DNA of 64,000 bases from Nocardia salmonicida NBRC 13393 (GTDB taxonomy: Bacteria; Actinomycetota; Actinomycetes; Mycobacteriales; Mycobacteriaceae), in the NCBI RefSeq assembly GCF_001613085.1, contig NZ_BDBR01000030.1, positions 62,001 to 126,000 on the forward strand. The letters are read 5' to 3'. Of the stretch, positions 44,466 to 54,960 are shown piece after piece. A program made the position numbers and the translations under genes. The notes beneath the pieces are model-generated. The model worked only from the letters and a program-made list of their open reading frames with translations, did no database searches and was not told where the DNA came from. Numbering within the stretch: position 1 is the first letter of the stretch; each line of letters begins with the position of its first letter.

Positions 44466-46034
44466 CTATCGCCCATGGCGGCTCGTCCCATCGACGAACC
44501 GCAGCTGCCTGGCATCGGGCCACAGGACCGACCACGGTTGGCTCGGCCCGTCGCACAGCCACACCGCGACGCCGCGGTTCACCCCGGGAAAGCCGAGCGT
44601 TTCGTCGATGTGGGTCAGCAGGGTGGTCCGGGTGAAGCGGGTGCGCAGCGCGGTGCCCGGATCGTCGACCCCGACGTAGAGCACGCTGGTCGCGCTGTCG
44701 GGTGGTGTGCCGAAGTAGCCGTAGCCGCGGTTCGGGCTGAACACCGGGGGCAGGCCGGCCGCGGGCCCGAGGTCGTCGAGTGCGGCTGCCTGCCAATAGT
44801 TCTGGGTCACGATCACCAGAGCTTCGCGCTGCCGCGGCGGTACCCGGTCGTAGCTCTCGGCCACTGCGGTGACCAGATCGTCCCAACCGTCCAGCCCGAA
44901 AAGCAGACTGCGCGAGTGGATGTGTGAATAGTCGTCGGTGGACTGTCGCAGTGCCGAGTCCGGTAGGGGCAGCACGACCACGAGCGCGACACAGATCGCG
45001 GTCGCGAGTGCGCCGATGCCACCGCTGAAGATCGCCCCGAGCCGGGAGAAGCCGCGGTCTGCCAGATACACCGCGCCCGCCGCGAACAGACCGGGAAACG
45101 CCCCGGCGACGAAGTAGGGGCGCAGACCCGCGAGCACCACCGCGCCGAGACCGAGCGCGATCATCGGGATCAGGAAGTAGTACGGCCGGAATCGCTCGGC
45201 GCGCAGGCCCGCCCACATGCCGGCGATCAACAGCAGCCCGCCCGCCCCGGTGACCTGGATCATCGTCCACGGCACCGCCGTCAACCCGGCGGTGGCGAGT
45301 TGTTCGTCGCGCACGACCGCGCCCATCGCCAATTGCGGCCAGCCGTTGCTGTGCTGCCACCACAGAATCGGGACAGCCGACCCGGCGAGCAGGCTCGAGC
45401 CCAGCCACCACGCGGGCCGACGCAGCATCTCCCTCGGCCCGAACACGGCCACACCGAGGGCGAGCACCGCCCAGATGATCGGAATCAGCCACTTGACCTG
45501 GAAGTCGACCGCGGCGACGAACCCCGCCGCGACCAGTAGGTAGTCCTCGCGGGTCCGCACCCAGCGGATCAGCAGCCACGCCAGCATCGCCGTCAAGGTG
45601 ATGTCGAGGGCGAAGGTGCTCAGCATCGCCGACTGCATCACCGCCATCGGGGTGGTCGCGTAGGCGAGCGCGGCGACGGTCTGGGGGAGTCTTCCACCGC
45701 CGAACTCCCTGGCCATTACCGCGCTGAGCACGATGGCCAGCACCGTGAACAGCAGCGCGGGCAGCCGAAGGACGGCGGTGGATCCCGGCGCGAGGTAGTC
45801 CGACAGTGCCGCCAGCAGCGGAACCAACGGGCCCTGATCGGCATAGCTCACCGACGGATGCCGTCCGGCCGCGAGGAAATACAGTTCGTCGCCGCCGATG
45901 CGGTAGCGGTCGATCCTGGCGAGGAACAGGGTCGCGGCCACGGTCGCGACGATCGACACCTCGCGCCACGCGAAGGCGGGCAGCGTGCTGGTGGGTGCGG
46001 CGGGCACGTCGACGGTGCCGCTCCGGACTTTCAT
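44466..46034 (-). CDS. GT-C fold membrane glycosyltransferase (GT39/ArnT-like)
   Basis: 522 residues with 10-12 membrane helices. The first extracytoplasmic loop contains RIGGDELYFLAAGRHPSVSYADQGPL, where Asp-Glu and the following Asp match the acidic catalytic motif of PMT/ArnT-like enzymes, which use lipid-phosphate sugars. A C-terminal soluble domain (about 370-522) is shared with ArnT-like actinobacterial members. It lies 15 bases after the MmpL gene and 31 before the esterase gene, and probably adds a sugar to a lipid on the outer side of the membrane. Confidence 0.83.
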   Translation of the reverse strand: MKVRSGTVDVPAAPTSTLPAFAWREVSIVATVAATLFLARIDRYRIGGDELYFLAAGRHPSVSYADQGPLVPLLAALSDYLAPGSTAVLRLPALLFTVLAIVLSAVMAREFGGGRLPQTVAALAYATTPMAVMQSAMLSTFALDITLTAMLAWLLIRWVRTREDYLLVAAGFVAAVDFQVKWLIPIIWAVLALGVAVFGPREMLRRPAWWLGSSLLAGSAVPILWWQHSNGWPQLAMGAVVRDEQLATAGLTAVPWTMIQVTGAGGLLLIAGMWAGLRAERFRPYYFLIPMIALGLGAVVLAGLRPYFVAGAFPGLFAAGAVYLADRGFSRLGAIFSGGIGALATAICVALVVVLPLPDSALRQSTDDYSHIHSRSLLFGLDGWDDLVTAVAESYDRVPPRQREALVIVTQNYWQAAALDDLGPAAGLPPVFSPNRGYGYFGTPPDSATSVLYVGVDDPGTALRTRFTRTTLLTHIDETLGFPGVNRGVAVWLCDGPSQPWSVLWPDARQLRFVDGTSRHGR

Positions 46035-46049
46035 GGTGGTACTCCGGGG

Positions 46050-48260
46050 TCAGTCCCGGTCGCCGCGGACTGGCGTCGGAGCAGCTCCGGAAGGTGTCGA
46101 GTGGGCGAGAGATTCGTGTTCAGGAGGGGGCTGCAGGCGTTTGAGCCACGCCGGCGCCCACCAGCAGGCGTCCCCGAGCAGGCGCATGGACGCGGGCACC
46201 AGCAGCATCCGCAGGATGGTGGCGTCGATGAACAGCGCGGTGACCATGCCGAGGGCGATGTACTGCATCATCAGCAGATCCGACAACGCGAACGCGCCGG
46301 TGACCACCAGCAGGATCAGCGCGGCAGCGGTGATGATGCGGCCCGTACGGGCGATACCCGCCTGGACCGCTTCGGTCGTGGATGCTCCCGCTGCCCTGGC
46401 TTCGACGATGCGAGACAGCAGGAATACCTCGTAATCGGTCGACAGCCCGTAGACCACCGACACGATGACGACCAGGACCAGCGACATGATGGGTTGCGGG
46501 GTGAAGCCGAGCAACCCCGCGCCGTGCCCATCGATGAAGACCCACGTCAGCACGCCGAGGGTGGCGCCGAGCCCGAGCAGGTTCAACGCGGCGGCTTTGA
46601 GCGGCAGTATCAGCGAACCGAATGTCAGCGCCATCAGGAGCGTGCAGGCCAGGAAGACGAACGCGATCATCAGCGGCATCCGCTCGACGAGCGCGTCGAT
46701 ACTGTCTTTCTCCACGGCGGGATTGCCCCCGACCATCAGTGTCGTGCCGGGCGGCAGCGGCATCGAACGCAGATAGTCGACGGTCGCCTCGGCGTCGTCG
46801 GAACCGGCGAGCACGGTGTGGGTGGTGAGAACCTGGGGCTGGAACGGCGACTGCATCGGCTCGGCGAACGGCGCGCCGATGCCGGGGGCGTGGTTGGCGT
46901 CGGCGCGGACGGTCTCGGCGGTCTCGGGGTCGAAAGTAATGATGACCAGGTCGATCGGGTCGATCTGGCGCAGCGGGAACAGTTCGTCGAAGTGCTGCTG
47001 GGCCATGCGCGTCGGATGGGTCGGCGGGAGAAAACGCTCGTTGATGGAGCCGAAGGCCAGATTCTGGATCGGGACGATGAGCAGCAGCAGTCCGAGGCAG
47101 ATCGGAATCGCCACCACCAGTGGACGTTTCATGACGCCCGCGGCGAATCGGCCCCACCTGTTGTCGGGGACACGGTCGCTGGCGACCGGTTTGCGGAACC
47201 AGTCGACGCCGAGCCAGTCGACTCGCCTGCCCAGCACGGCCAGCATCGCGGGTAGCAGGGTGATCGAGGTCAGCGCCGCCAGCGAGATGGTGATGATGGC
47301 GCCGTAGGCGAACGATCGCAGAAAGCCCTGCGGGAACACCAGAATGCCCGCCGCCGCGACCACCACGATCAAGGCCGAGAACAACACCGTGCGCCCCGCC
47401 GTGGTCACCGAACGCCGGACCGCGTCGTCGACCGTTCGGCCGTCGGCGAGTTCCTCGCGGAAACGACTGAGCACGAACAGCCCGTAGTCGATCGCCAGGC
47501 CGAGGCCGATCATCGAGACAACCGGGGAGACAAAGGAGTTCACCTCGGTGACCGCGGTGAGGCAGCGCAGCAGCCCCCATGCGCCGAGCATGGTGAGTCC
47601 GCCGATGATCAGCGGCAGCGCCGCGGCGACGACGCCGCCGAACAGGAAGAACAGCAGGATCGCGACCGCGGGGATGGCGAACAGCTCCACACGTCGCTGA
47701 TCCTGAACCATGGTGTCGTTCAACGCGAGAGCGACCGGCTGCCCGCCGGCGAGTTCGACCTCGACCCCGGGGATCACGAACTCCTCGGCGATCTTGCGGT
47801 AGTTGCGGCCCTGTTCGGTGGGATCGAGGCCGCTGACCGCGACCGAGGCGAACGCGTAGTCACGTTCGGGCGAGCCGAAGACGTCGGGAAGCGCCACGCC
47901 GGTATCGGTCGGCCAATACGCGCCGTTGATCCGGTCGATCTCGTTCGGGAAACGCTGCGGCAGACTGTTCAGTCCCGCCACGACTGTCTCGGTAAAGGCT
48001 GGATCGTCGATTGTTGTTCCTGCGGGCGCCCGAAACAACAAGATCACATCGCTGCTGTGATCACGGCCGAATGCGTTGTCGCGCACGTGCGCCGCACGAA
48101 CCGATTCCGACGACGGATCGTCGAACCCTGTCGAACTCAGATCCGCGCCGAGCCCGAGCCCGTAAGTTCCCAGTGCCAACAATCCGGTCACCATAATCAA
48201 GATCACCAAATATCGCCGACGCACGACGGTGTCTGCCCACTGTGTCAACTCGGCGAACAC
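46050..48260 (-). CDS. MmpL-type RND family lipid transporter
   Basis: 736 residues with the doubled RND layout: a first helix (YLVILIMVTGLLALGTYGLG), a periplasmic domain (about 35-190), helices 2-6, a second periplasmic domain (about 390-520) and helices 7-12. Typical MmpL sequences include GLAIDYGLFVLSRFREEL and VVYGLSTDYEVFLLSRIVEA. It starts at GTG 48260 with GGAGG five bases upstream. It lacks the long cytoplasmic tail of MmpL3. It should export a lipid, plausibly the product of the divergent PKS-PapA genes. It heads the MmpL-GT39-esterase operon. Confidence 0.92.
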   Translation of the reverse strand: MFAELTQWADTVVRRRYLVILIMVTGLLALGTYGLGLGADLSSTGFDDPSSESVRAAHVRDNAFGRDHSSDVILLFRAPAGTTIDDPAFTETVVAGLNSLPQRFPNEIDRINGAYWPTDTGVALPDVFGSPERDYAFASVAVSGLDPTEQGRNYRKIAEEFVIPGVEVELAGGQPVALALNDTMVQDQRRVELFAIPAVAILLFFLFGGVVAAALPLIIGGLTMLGAWGLLRCLTAVTEVNSFVSPVVSMIGLGLAIDYGLFVLSRFREELADGRTVDDAVRRSVTTAGRTVLFSALIVVVAAAGILVFPQGFLRSFAYGAIITISLAALTSITLLPAMLAVLGRRVDWLGVDWFRKPVASDRVPDNRWGRFAAGVMKRPLVVAIPICLGLLLLIVPIQNLAFGSINERFLPPTHPTRMAQQHFDELFPLRQIDPIDLVIITFDPETAETVRADANHAPGIGAPFAEPMQSPFQPQVLTTHTVLAGSDDAEATVDYLRSMPLPPGTTLMVGGNPAVEKDSIDALVERMPLMIAFVFLACTLLMALTFGSLILPLKAAALNLLGLGATLGVLTWVFIDGHGAGLLGFTPQPIMSLVLVVIVSVVYGLSTDYEVFLLSRIVEARAAGASTTEAVQAGIARTGRIITAAALILLVVTGAFALSDLLMMQYIALGMVTALFIDATILRMLLVPASMRLLGDACWWAPAWLKRLQPPPEHESLAHSTPSGAAPTPVRGDRD

Positions 48261-48345
48261 ATTCGCCTCCCAACTGCTCGCGATGTGTCGAACTTGTCAC
48301 TGTCAGTAGCCTTTTCGGTCGCTACCACGCAATGTTGCGGCCGGT

Positions 48346-48372
48346 CACAACGACTCTCCGAGTCGTGTTGTG
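48346..48372. promoter_or_regulatory. large inverted repeat in the MmpL/PKS divergent promoter region
   Basis: CACAACGACTC (48346-48356) and GAGTCG-T-GTTGTG (48360-48372) pair over 11 bases with one bulged T and a 3-base centre. It lies in the 268-base gap between the MmpL start (48260) and the PKS start (48529), 86 and 157 bases away. It is a good candidate operator controlling both directions; the TetR protein at 42481 is a possible binder. Confidence 0.55.
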
Positions 48373-48528
48373 AGGCATGACTCGGCTATATGGGCCCGAT
48401 CACAGAGGGGCGCGCTATTACCCGTCCGAAATTCCAGAGGTCGGTAATCGGACGATCGCCACGGTGGTGGGCTTCTACGTTGACACCAACGGTCAATGCC
48501 ACAGGCCGGTCGAACCGGAGGAAATCAC

Positions 48529-51500
48529 GTGTCGGATATTGCCATTGTCGGAATCGGATGTCGGTTCGCGGGCGGGATCGACTCCCCGGAATCGTTCTGG
48601 GACTTTATCGTCGACAAGCGCGACGGCGTGGTGGAGATGCCCGCCGATCGCTGGGACTGGCGCCGCTACTACGACCCCGAGCCACGGACGCCGGGGCGCA
48701 GCTATACCAAGCACGGCGCCTTCATGACCAATGATCCGTGGGAGTTCGATCCCGACTTCTTCGGGATCTCGCCGCGCGAGGCCACGGTGCTCGACCCGCA
48801 GCAGCGGCTGATGCTCGAGGTGACCTGGGAGGCCCTCGACGACGCCGGGATCGCGGGGCGCTCGGCCGGCGAACAGGTCGGGGTCTATGTGGGCGGCTTC
48901 GTCGTCGACCAGTCGGTGATCGGCGTGGTCGGCCCCGCGCTGTTCCACACCGACATGCACACCCCGGCCAGTGCCTCCTACACGATGCTGTCCAATCGGA
49001 TCGCCTACGCGCTGAACCTGGTCGGGCCGGCGATCACCGTCGACACCGCGTGTTCCTCGTCGCTGGTCGCGCTGCACCTGGCCTGCCAGGCGCTGGAGAA
49101 CGACGACTGCAAGGTCGCGCTGGCGGGCGGGGTCAATGTGATGCTGCAGCCGGAAACCTTCGTGCTCATGTGCAAAGGCGGTTTCCTGGCGACCGACGGC
49201 CGCTGCAAGTCCTTCGACGCCTCCGCCGACGGCTACGGTCGTGGTGAAGGCGCGGGCATGGTGGCGCTGAAGAAGCTCGAAGACGCTGTCCGCGACGGTG
49301 ATCGCGTCTATGCCGTGATCAAGGCCACCGGGTCCAATCAGGACGGGCGAACAACCGCGATCACCGTGCCGAACGCCGACTCGCAGGAGGCGCTGGCCCG
49401 CACCGTCTGCGAACGCTCGGGCCTGGCACCGGACGAGATCACCTACCTGGAGGCGCACGGCACCGGAACGCTGGTCGGCGATCCGGTCGAATTGCGCGCT
49501 CTCGGTGCGGTTTTCGGCGCACCGTCCGGGCGCACCGGCACCATCGGCGTCGGCTCGGTGAAGGCGACGATCGGGCACACCGAGGCCGCCGCAGGCGTGG
49601 CCAGCGTGATCAAAGCCGCACTGGCGCTGCAACATCGCACGCTGCCGCCACAGGGCTGGTTGAACAATCCGAACCCCGACATTCCCTTCGACGAGCTGGG
49701 CCTGCACGTGCAGACCGAGGCGCAACCGCTGCCCGCCGACGCCGCGCCGATGTCGGTGGCGGTCAACGGTTTCGGTTATGGCGGCACCAACGCCCACGCG
49801 ATCCTGCAGGAGTTCCGCGCCTCCGCATCGCCGACCGAACCGGCCCGCCACCTCGGCATCCTGCCCATCTCGGCCCGCAGTACCGGCGCCGCGCGCGCGT
49901 TGGCGGGCCGGTTCGCCGACCTGATCACCACGGGGGCCGACCCGGATCAACTGGCCGAAGCGGCGTGGACCCGAATGTCGCACCACCCGTTCCGCACCGG
50001 CGTCCTCCTCGACGGCTCCACCGACGAACTGGTCCATGAACTGCGCGAGTACGCGTCGGGTACCGGCCGCGACGCCAGCCGCACAGTCTCCTCAAGCGCC
50101 GCCGAGCCGGTGTTCGTGTTCTCGGGGATGGGTCCCCAGCACTGGAAGATGGCCCGTGGTCTGCTCGCGGCCGGCGGGGTGTTCGCCGAGACCGCCGCGG
50201 AGATCGACGCGGAATTCCGCGCGATCGCGGGCTGGTCGATCATCGAGGAACTGAGCAAGCCGGAGCACGAGTCCCGGGTCACCAGCACCGAGGTCGCCCA
50301 GCCCGCGAACTTCCTCGTCCAAGTGGGTCTGGTGCGCGAGCTGGCCGAATACGGCATCGTCCCCGCGGCCATCGTCGGGCACAGCGTGGGTGAGGTGTCG
50401 GCGGCGTATATGAGCGGCGTGCTGTCACTGCGCGAGGCGGTGCGCGTGGCCTATCACCGGGCGCGATTGCAGGCCACGACCGCGGGAAGTGGCGGGATGC
50501 TCGCCGTCGGCATGACCGAGGAGCAGGCCGACGCGCTCATCGTCGGCGATCCGCGCGTCGACATCGCGGCGATCAACAGCCCCACGTCGCTGACCCTGTC
50601 CGGCGACGTCGACCGGCTCGACGAGATCGCCGAAAAGCTCACGGAGGACGGAATATTCGCCCGTCGGCTGCGGGTCGAGGTGCCCTATCACAGCCGACTG
50701 ATGGATCCGATCCACGACGAACTGCGCACGGCGCTGGCCGATCTGGCGCCGCAGGCGCCGTCGGTGCCGCTGTACTCCTCGGTGACCGGCGAGTTGGTCA
50801 CCGAGGGTGACTGGAACGCCGAGTACTGGTGGTCGAATGTCCGTCAGCCGGTGCGGTTCTTCGCCGCGATCGGGAGTCTGATCGCCGCGGGTAATCGGAT
50901 CTTCCTCGAGGTCGGTCCACATCCGGTGCTGTCGGGCAATATTCGCGAAGCGCTGGTCGACGCGGACGTGAACGGCACCACGGTGCCCACCCTCGACCGC
51001 GAGCAGTCCGATTCGCACAGCTTCCGGCGCACGCTCATCGGCCTGCATGCCGCCGGTGTGCTCGATCGTGGGCTGCTGTTCCCGGCGGAGCGGGGCGCCA
51101 CCGCGCACGTGCCGCTGCCACGGTATCCCTGGCAGCGCACCCGTCTGCACTCGGCGCTGCCACTGTTCGAGCAGGCCCGCCTCGGCACGCCCGGCGGCCA
51201 CGCCATGCTCGGCGACCCCGATGTGGAGGGGCGTCCCGAGTGGTTGCTGCAGGTGGGCACCGAACTGTTGCCGTGGCTGGTCGACCATGTCGTCAATGGC
51301 GTCAAGATCATGCCGGGTGCGGCGTACCTGGACGCGGCGCTGAGCGCCACCGCCGCCCGGATCGGCAGCAAACAGGTCGCGCTGGAAGGGGTTCGGTTCG
51401 TCGCACCGCTGATCATGGGCGCCCCCGATGTTCCGCTGGTCGCGATGAGCGTGGAGGAGGCCAGCGGTCGCTTCCTGATCAGATCGCGCAGCGCCACCGG

Positions 51501-54500
51501 TACGGCGTGGACGGTGCACTCGACGGGGCGCTCGTTGACCGGCAGTCACGAACAGACCGACGTCGAGCTGCCCACCATCGAGATCGGTGTCGATGTCGAC
51601 CCGGCGATGTTCTACGCGGGCCTTGCCTCGGCCGGCCTGCAGTACGGTCCGACGTTCCAGCGGGTGACCTCGGTGCGGGTCGGGCGCGACGTCGTGCTGG
51701 CCACCGTCGACGGCAGTATCGCCCGAGGGTCGGGGCATCTGGCGCATCCGGCTGTGGTCGACGCCGCGATGCAGTGCGCGGCGATGCTTTTCGCCGACGA
51801 GCGGATCAACGAGGGCGTCATGGTGCCCGTGGGAGTGAACGCGGTGCGGCTGCTCGCCGAACTGCCCGCGGAGATCACCGTCGTCGCCCGCCGCGACCCC
51901 GGCGCCCGCCTGCGCGCCGATGTCGACCTGCTCGACCGGGACCGAAAGCTGGTCGCGCGATTGACGGGCCTACAGATCGGCGCGCTCAAGCCCGGTGACA
52001 GCCCACTGCACCGGATGGCGGACTTCTACTACACCGAGGTGCTCGAAGAGCGCGACCCGATCGACCCCGCGGCACTGGCCGAAGCCGGGTCGGTGTCCAC
52101 CCTGATCGTCGCGCTCGGCGACAGCCCACGCACCGCCGAACTCGCCGCCGCGATTCCCGGGTCGCGAGTGTTGCTCGTCGACCCGAACAGCGACGAACTG
52201 GAGTCCGATCTCGTCGCGAATCTGGCGGCGGCGAAAGCCGACGACACGCAGCGCACACACGTCTGCGTCGTGGTCGGTGCGGGTACCGATGACGTCGCCG
52301 ACCTGTGGACGCTCAAGCGCGTCGCGGTCGCGGTGTCGGAGTACGTCACCCCGACCGTGGAAGGCGCCCCGCCGCAGATCAGCTTCGGCGACGGCAACGT
52401 CCACGCCACGCTGGTGACCGAATCCGCCTTCATGGCTCCCGGTGGCGAGGTCGAACCGGACCCGCGCCAGGCCGCGCTCGCCGGTGGCCGCCGGGTGCTG
52501 CTCAATGAACAGACCCCACTGCGCTGGCGGTTGGTCGATACCGAGCCCGCCACCACGATCGGCGAACTCGTCACCGAACTCGGTGTGCCCGGTGCCTTCA
52601 CCCTCGACAACAGCGACGAGGTACTGCTGCGCGCGGGCAAGCGCTTGGCGCCGATGGTGACCAAGCCGCTGCCCGAGCGCATCGAAGAGCTGGAGACGTC
52701 GCATCCGCTGGCCGATCCGGAGGTGAACTTCGAGCTGGACATGCCACGCACGCGCGTGCTCTCGCAGGTGGCGTGGCGTGAGTGCCCGCGGCCGGAGCCA
52801 GCCGCGGGCCAGATCGAGGTCGCGATGGCGGTGATCGGATTGAACTACAAGGATCCGCTCAAGGTCATCGGACTGCTCGGCGAACGTGAACTCGCACCGA
52901 CGTATTTCGGCACTGTGCCCGGCATGGAGGGCATCGGCACCGTGGTGCGGGTCGGCGCCGACGTTACCGACGTCGCGGTCGGTGACAAGGTCGCGGTGGC
53001 GTCCAAGGGCATGATGCGCAGATTCGCCGTCGTCGATCGGGCGCTGGCGGTGATCGTGCCCGCCGACACCGATCCCGGCTACTGCACCAGCACCATCGCC
53101 TTCGGCACGGCCGAATACGCTCTGCACGATCTGGCCCGCCTCGAAGCGGGCGAGACCGTGCTGATCCACGGCGCGGCAGGCGGTGTCGGTACCGCGGCCA
53201 TCCAGGTGGCCAAGTCGATCGGCGCCCGTATCATCGGCACGGCGAGCTCACCCGAGCGGCGCGAACACGTCCTGGCCATGGGCGCGGACTTCGCGGTGAA
53301 CTCGCGCTCGCTCAACTTCGTCGACGACGTCCTCGCGCTGACCGGCGGTGCCGGCGCCGACGTGATCGTCAGCAGCGCACCCGGTGAGATCCTGCGCCAG
53401 AACTTCAACGCCGCGGCCGAATTCGGGCGCATCGTCGAGGTCGGCAAGGCCGACATCTACACCGGCGGGCTGCTGGAACTGGCCAACTTCGACAAGAATC
53501 TCGCCTACTACTCGATGGATCTGGACCGCCTGGTCGCGGTGCGCCCGCAACGACTGTCACGACTGCTGCAGCGGGTGTTCGCGAAGGTCACCGAGGGCGT
53601 CTACACCCCGTTGCCGTACCAGATGTTCCAGACGCACGAGGTGAGCCAGGCGTTCGAGGAGACACTGCGGTCCTCGCGCGTCGGCCGGGTCGCGCTGCGG
53701 ATGGACGACCCGCAACCGCCCGTGCGGCCCTACCTGCCGCCACTCGACATCGACGGCGCTGGAAGCTATCTCATCACCGGCGGGTTCGGTGGATTCGGCA
53801 TGGCGATCGGTCGCTGGCTGGCGATGCGCGGTGCGCGCAGGCTGGTGCTGGTCGGGCGCAGCGGCGCCGCCACCGAGACGGCGCAGCGCCAGCTCGAGGC
53901 GTGGCGCGCGGTGGGTATCGAGGTGATCGAGGAACACGCCGACGTGACCGATGCCGACGCCGTCGCCGCGATCATCGATCGCGCGCACAGCGAACACCAT
54001 CGGTTGCGCGCGGTGTTCCACGCCGCGGGCGCGGTGGCCGACAACCGACTGGCCAGCATGGCGATCGACGAGCTCGACCGGGTCTATCGTCCCAAAGTCC
54101 ATGGCGCGCAGGTGATCCACCAGGCGGTAGCCGATGCGGGCATCACCCTGGACATGTTCGTCCTGTGCTCCTCGGGTGGCTCGATGTACGGGATCTACGG
54201 TCAGTACAACTATTGCGCCGCCAACGTCGCCGTCGAGACATTGGCACGGCGCTGGGCGGCTGCCGGTGAGCGCGCGCTGTGCATCGGCTGGGGCCACCTG
54301 TCGGGCGCCTCGGGCGGCATGGCCTCGGACGAAACCGCCGAAAAGTATCTGGACCTGGTGGGGTTCGGTCCGATCGATATGGCCGACGCCACCGCCTACC
54401 TGGAACAGGCCCTGCGCCTCGGCGTGACGAACGCGGCGATCATCCCCACCGACTGGGCGAAACTGACCGGAACCTTCCCGCAGCTGGTGCGCACCGGCCG

Positions 54501-54960
54501 CACCGCCGCCTTGGCTCAATCCTCGGCCAAGGACACCTCCGAATTGGCCAGGCTCCGTGCCGAACTCGCCGCGATGGAGGAGGCCAAGCGCGGACCCGCC
54601 ATCGCCCGCAAGATGGCCGACGAACTCGCCGTTGTCATGGGGGTTCCGGTCGAGTCGATCGACATGACGGTGCCGGTGCCCGAGCTGGGGCTCGACTCGT
54701 TGATGGCGGTCGAACTGGGTGCGCGGGTCACCAAGACGCTCGGCATCGACCTGATGTCGATGCAGATGGGTCGTTCGTTCAGCCTGGAACAGGCAGGCCC
54801 GAAGGTCGCGGAGCTGATTCTCGCCTCCGAACCCACTGTGACACCGCCGCTTCCGGAGGTGGCGTCCGTGCCCGGTGAATCCGCCCCGCCAAGTGTCGAA
54901 GTGCCCGACCGGTGGACCGTCGACCGATCGGCGGAGGTCTCGATGGCGGGATCGCACTGA
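48529..54960 (+). CDS. Mas-like single-module iterative-type polyketide synthase (KS-AT-DH-ER-KR-ACP)
   Basis: 2143 residues; GTG 48529 has GGAGG seven bases upstream. Order: KS (1-427; Cys175 in DTACSSSL), AT (about 528-830; Ser619 in GHSVGE; specificity segment VPYH, His721, neither HAFH nor YASH), DH (about 905-1160; His920 in HVVNGVKIMPG, Asp1078), ER (about 1423-1720; HGAAGGVGTAAIQ), KR (about 1745-1910; TGGFGGFG, Tyr1895), ACP (Ser2057 in GLDSL), then a Pro/Ser-rich tail. It lacks docking domains and thioesterase, has the size and order of mycobacterial Mas/Pks2, and is followed by PapA. It likely elongates a fatty acyl primer iteratively; malonyl versus methylmalonyl use is undecided. 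Confidence 0.93.
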   Translation: MSDIAIVGIGCRFAGGIDSPESFWDFIVDKRDGVVEMPADRWDWRRYYDPEPRTPGRSYTKHGAFMTNDPWEFDPDFFGISPREATVLDPQQRLMLEVTWEALDDAGIAGRSAGEQVGVYVGGFVVDQSVIGVVGPALFHTDMHTPASASYTMLSNRIAYALNLVGPAITVDTACSSSLVALHLACQALENDDCKVALAGGVNVMLQPETFVLMCKGGFLATDGRCKSFDASADGYGRGEGAGMVALKKLEDAVRDGDRVYAVIKATGSNQDGRTTAITVPNADSQEALARTVCERSGLAPDEITYLEAHGTGTLVGDPVELRALGAVFGAPSGRTGTIGVGSVKATIGHTEAAAGVASVIKAALALQHRTLPPQGWLNNPNPDIPFDELGLHVQTEAQPLPADAAPMSVAVNGFGYGGTNAHAILQEFRASASPTEPARHLGILPISARSTGAARALAGRFADLITTGADPDQLAEAAWTRMSHHPFRTGVLLDGSTDELVHELREYASGTGRDASRTVSSSAAEPVFVFSGMGPQHWKMARGLLAAGGVFAETAAEIDAEFRAIAGWSIIEELSKPEHESRVTSTEVAQPANFLVQVGLVRELAEYGIVPAAIVGHSVGEVSAAYMSGVLSLREAVRVAYHRARLQATTAGSGGMLAVGMTEEQADALIVGDPRVDIAAINSPTSLTLSGDVDRLDEIAEKLTEDGIFARRLRVEVPYHSRLMDPIHDELRTALADLAPQAPSVPLYSSVTGELVTEGDWNAEYWWSNVRQPVRFFAAIGSLIAAGNRIFLEVGPHPVLSGNIREALVDADVNGTTVPTLDREQSDSHSFRRTLIGLHAAGVLDRGLLFPAERGATAHVPLPRYPWQRTRLHSALPLFEQARLGTPGGHAMLGDPDVEGRPEWLLQVGTELLPWLVDHVVNGVKIMPGAAYLDAALSATAARIGSKQVALEGVRFVAPLIMGAPDVPLVAMSVEEASGRFLIRSRSATGTAWTVHSTGRSLTGSHEQTDVELPTIEIGVDVDPAMFYAGLASAGLQYGPTFQRVTSVRVGRDVVLATVDGSIARGSGHLAHPAVVDAAMQCAAMLFADERINEGVMVPVGVNAVRLLAELPAEITVVARRDPGARLRADVDLLDRDRKLVARLTGLQIGALKPGDSPLHRMADFYYTEVLEERDPIDPAALAEAGSVSTLIVALGDSPRTAELAAAIPGSRVLLVDPNSDELESDLVANLAAAKADDTQRTHVCVVVGAGTDDVADLWTLKRVAVAVSEYVTPTVEGAPPQISFGDGNVHATLVTESAFMAPGGEVEPDPRQAALAGGRRVLLNEQTPLRWRLVDTEPATTIGELVTELGVPGAFTLDNSDEVLLRAGKRLAPMVTKPLPERIEELETSHPLADPEVNFELDMPRTRVLSQVAWRECPRPEPAAGQIEVAMAVIGLNYKDPLKVIGLLGERELAPTYFGTVPGMEGIGTVVRVGADVTDVAVGDKVAVASKGMMRRFAVVDRALAVIVPADTDPGYCTSTIAFGTAEYALHDLARLEAGETVLIHGAAGGVGTAAIQVAKSIGARIIGTASSPERREHVLAMGADFAVNSRSLNFVDDVLALTGGAGADVIVSSAPGEILRQNFNAAAEFGRIVEVGKADIYTGGLLELANFDKNLAYYSMDLDRLVAVRPQRLSRLLQRVFAKVTEGVYTPLPYQMFQTHEVSQAFEETLRSSRVGRVALRMDDPQPPVRPYLPPLDIDGAGSYLITGGFGGFGMAIGRWLAMRGARRLVLVGRSGAATETAQRQLEAWRAVGIEVIEEHADVTDADAVAAIIDRAHSEHHRLRAVFHAAGAVADNRLASMAIDELDRVYRPKVHGAQVIHQAVADAGITLDMFVLCSSGGSMYGIYGQYNYCAANVAVETLARRWAAAGERALCIGWGHLSGASGGMASDETAEKYLDLVGFGPIDMADATAYLEQALRLGVTNAAIIPTDWAKLTGTFPQLVRTGRTAALAQSSAKDTSELARLRAELAAMEEAKRGPAIARKMADELAVVMGVPVESIDMTVPVPELGLDSLMAVELGARVTKTLGIDLMSMQMGRSFSLEQAGPKVAELILASEPTVTPPLPEVASVPGESAPPSVEVPDRWTVDRSAEVSMAGSH

